A stretch of 6,189 nt of DNA from Thermoanaerobaculia bacterium (GTDB taxonomy: Bacteria > Bacteroidota > Bacteroidia > Chitinophagales > Saprospiraceae): the NCBI GenBank assembly GCA_023151335.1, contig JAKLJF010000313.1, positions 1 to 6,189 of the forward strand, read 5' to 3'. Below, piece by piece: positions 5,673-6,189 of the stretch. Within the stretch, counting starts at the first letter, position 1. The number at the start of each line of letters is the position of its first letter. Below the pieces are notes generated by a model. It did not search any database and was not told where the DNA came from. It was given only the letters and a program-made list of their open reading frames with translations. Position numbers and translations under genes: made by a program.

Positions 5673-6189
5673 ATGGTAAAAAAAGCAGGGCATATCGCGG
5701 TCGCAGGGGCGGGGGTCATTGGCCTGTGCGTCGCGCTGGCGGCGGCGCGCGCCGGGCATCGGGTTACGATTTACGACCCTGGCGGCTTTCCGGCGCTGGG
5801 CAGCGCCAGCGCCATAGCCGGGGGGATGCTGGCCCCCTTTGCCGAGGCTGATCACATGCCCGCCCCGTGGGTGGCCGCAGGGCTGCGCAGCATTGAATTG
5901 TGGCAGGAGCTGGAGGCTTTTTGCGGCACGGATTTCGGGCTGCGCCGGGCGGGGTCTTTGCTGGTGGCACATGGGGCGGATGCGCATATTCTGGCGCGGT
6001 TTCAGACCTATTTGCGTGCGCATGGGGATTTTCTCTGGCTGCGCGCGCCGGAGATTGCGGAGCATGCGCCGATGCTGGGCGCTGGTTTCGATGCCGGACT
6101 TTACTTGCCGCAGGAGGCGCATCTGAACCCGGCGGCGGCGCTGACGGCGCTGGTGGATGCTCTGCGCGATCAGAATGTGATGTTGGTGG
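5673..6189 (+). CDS. thiO: ThiO-type glycine oxidase, N-terminal part (runs off right edge)
   Basis: 172 codons are visible. The protein begins with a FAD-binding Rossmann fold: V-A-G-A-G-V-I-G-L (10-18; GxGxxG at 12-17) ending in V-T-I-Y-D, where D35 caps the second strand. Next comes S-A-S-A-I-A-G-G-M-L-A-P-F-A-E (44-58), the signature that separates ThiO from other D-amino-acid-oxidase-like enzymes. ThiO oxidises glycine to iminoglycine, which ThiG uses to build the thiazole of thiamine; it is a cytoplasmic flavoenzyme. ATG 5673 is the only sensible start because the first strand follows at once. GGAG (5668-5671) is just 1 nt away, closer than usual. No THI-box (TPP riboswitch) is visible in the 93 bp upstream. 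The gene is far richer in G+C than the island to its left and divergent from the tRNA. It is a core gene, probably followed by thiS/thiG beyond the window. Confidence 0.88.
   Translation, partial: MVKKAGHIAVAGAGVIGLCVALAAARAGHRVTIYDPGGFPALGSASAIAGGMLAPFAEADHMPAPWVAAGLRSIELWQELEAFCGTDFGLRRAGSLLVAHGADAHILARFQTYLRAHGDFLWLRAPEIAEHAPMLGAGFDAGLYLPQEAHLNPAAALTALVDALRDQNVMLV

Noticed and set aside
5613..6122. 169-codon leftward open frame opposite thiO
   Set aside because: High-G+C antisense frame rich in R, P and A; the thiO frame with its FAD-binding motif is the real gene.

Overview
The window looks like the inner end of an accessory (defence-type) island next to core chromosome in a Gram-negative bacterium, most likely an alphaproteobacterium. 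The evidence for the organism is indirect. The initiator tRNA has an A-U pair where most bacteria have the first of three G-C pairs, a variant I associate with some alphaproteobacteria. The right-hand core gene is very GC-rich: 5701-5760 is 48/60 G+C. The island genes are much poorer: 2281-2340 is 23/60.

Layout, left to right. Positions 1-265 hold the 5' end of an unrecognised leftward gene. It is divergent from a rightward gene (399-1976) whose C-terminal part resembles DUF5677. Directly downstream, 2001-2453 encodes only the N-terminal portion of what looks like an ApeA-type (anti-phage HEPN nuclease) protein. It is cut off and joined, out of frame, to the C-terminal half of a calcineurin-like metallophosphoesterase (2422-2820). 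The phosphoesterase stop overlaps a well-primed start codon whose gene ends after 11 codons. The segment 2001-2870 therefore looks like a deletion-scarred remnant of earlier defence cargo.

Positions 2874-5117, leftward, are an apparently intact type IV toxin-antitoxin / abortive-infection operon. abiEi encodes the antitoxin and repressor. abiEii encodes the nucleotidyltransferase toxin and carries an extra WYL-like domain and a C-terminal zinc-finger-like tail. Its promoter is bracketed by two 57-bp imperfect palindromes, 86 bp apart and 50/57 identical. One covers the -10/start region and the other lies just upstream of the -35, an arrangement that fits autorepression by AbiEi.

Positions 5263-5502 are non-coding but highly structured: two inverted repeats of 11 and 6 bp share the same centre (5320), and a further 8-bp inverted repeat lies at 5435-5459. 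Then comes a complete initiator tRNA-Met gene (5503-5579, leftward, CCA encoded) with a good promoter. Divergent from it is the start of thiO (5673 to the window edge), a thiamine-pathway glycine oxidase. The 3' end of the tRNA faces the island, as expected if the tRNA marks an integration site, but no integrase or duplicated tRNA end is visible in this window.
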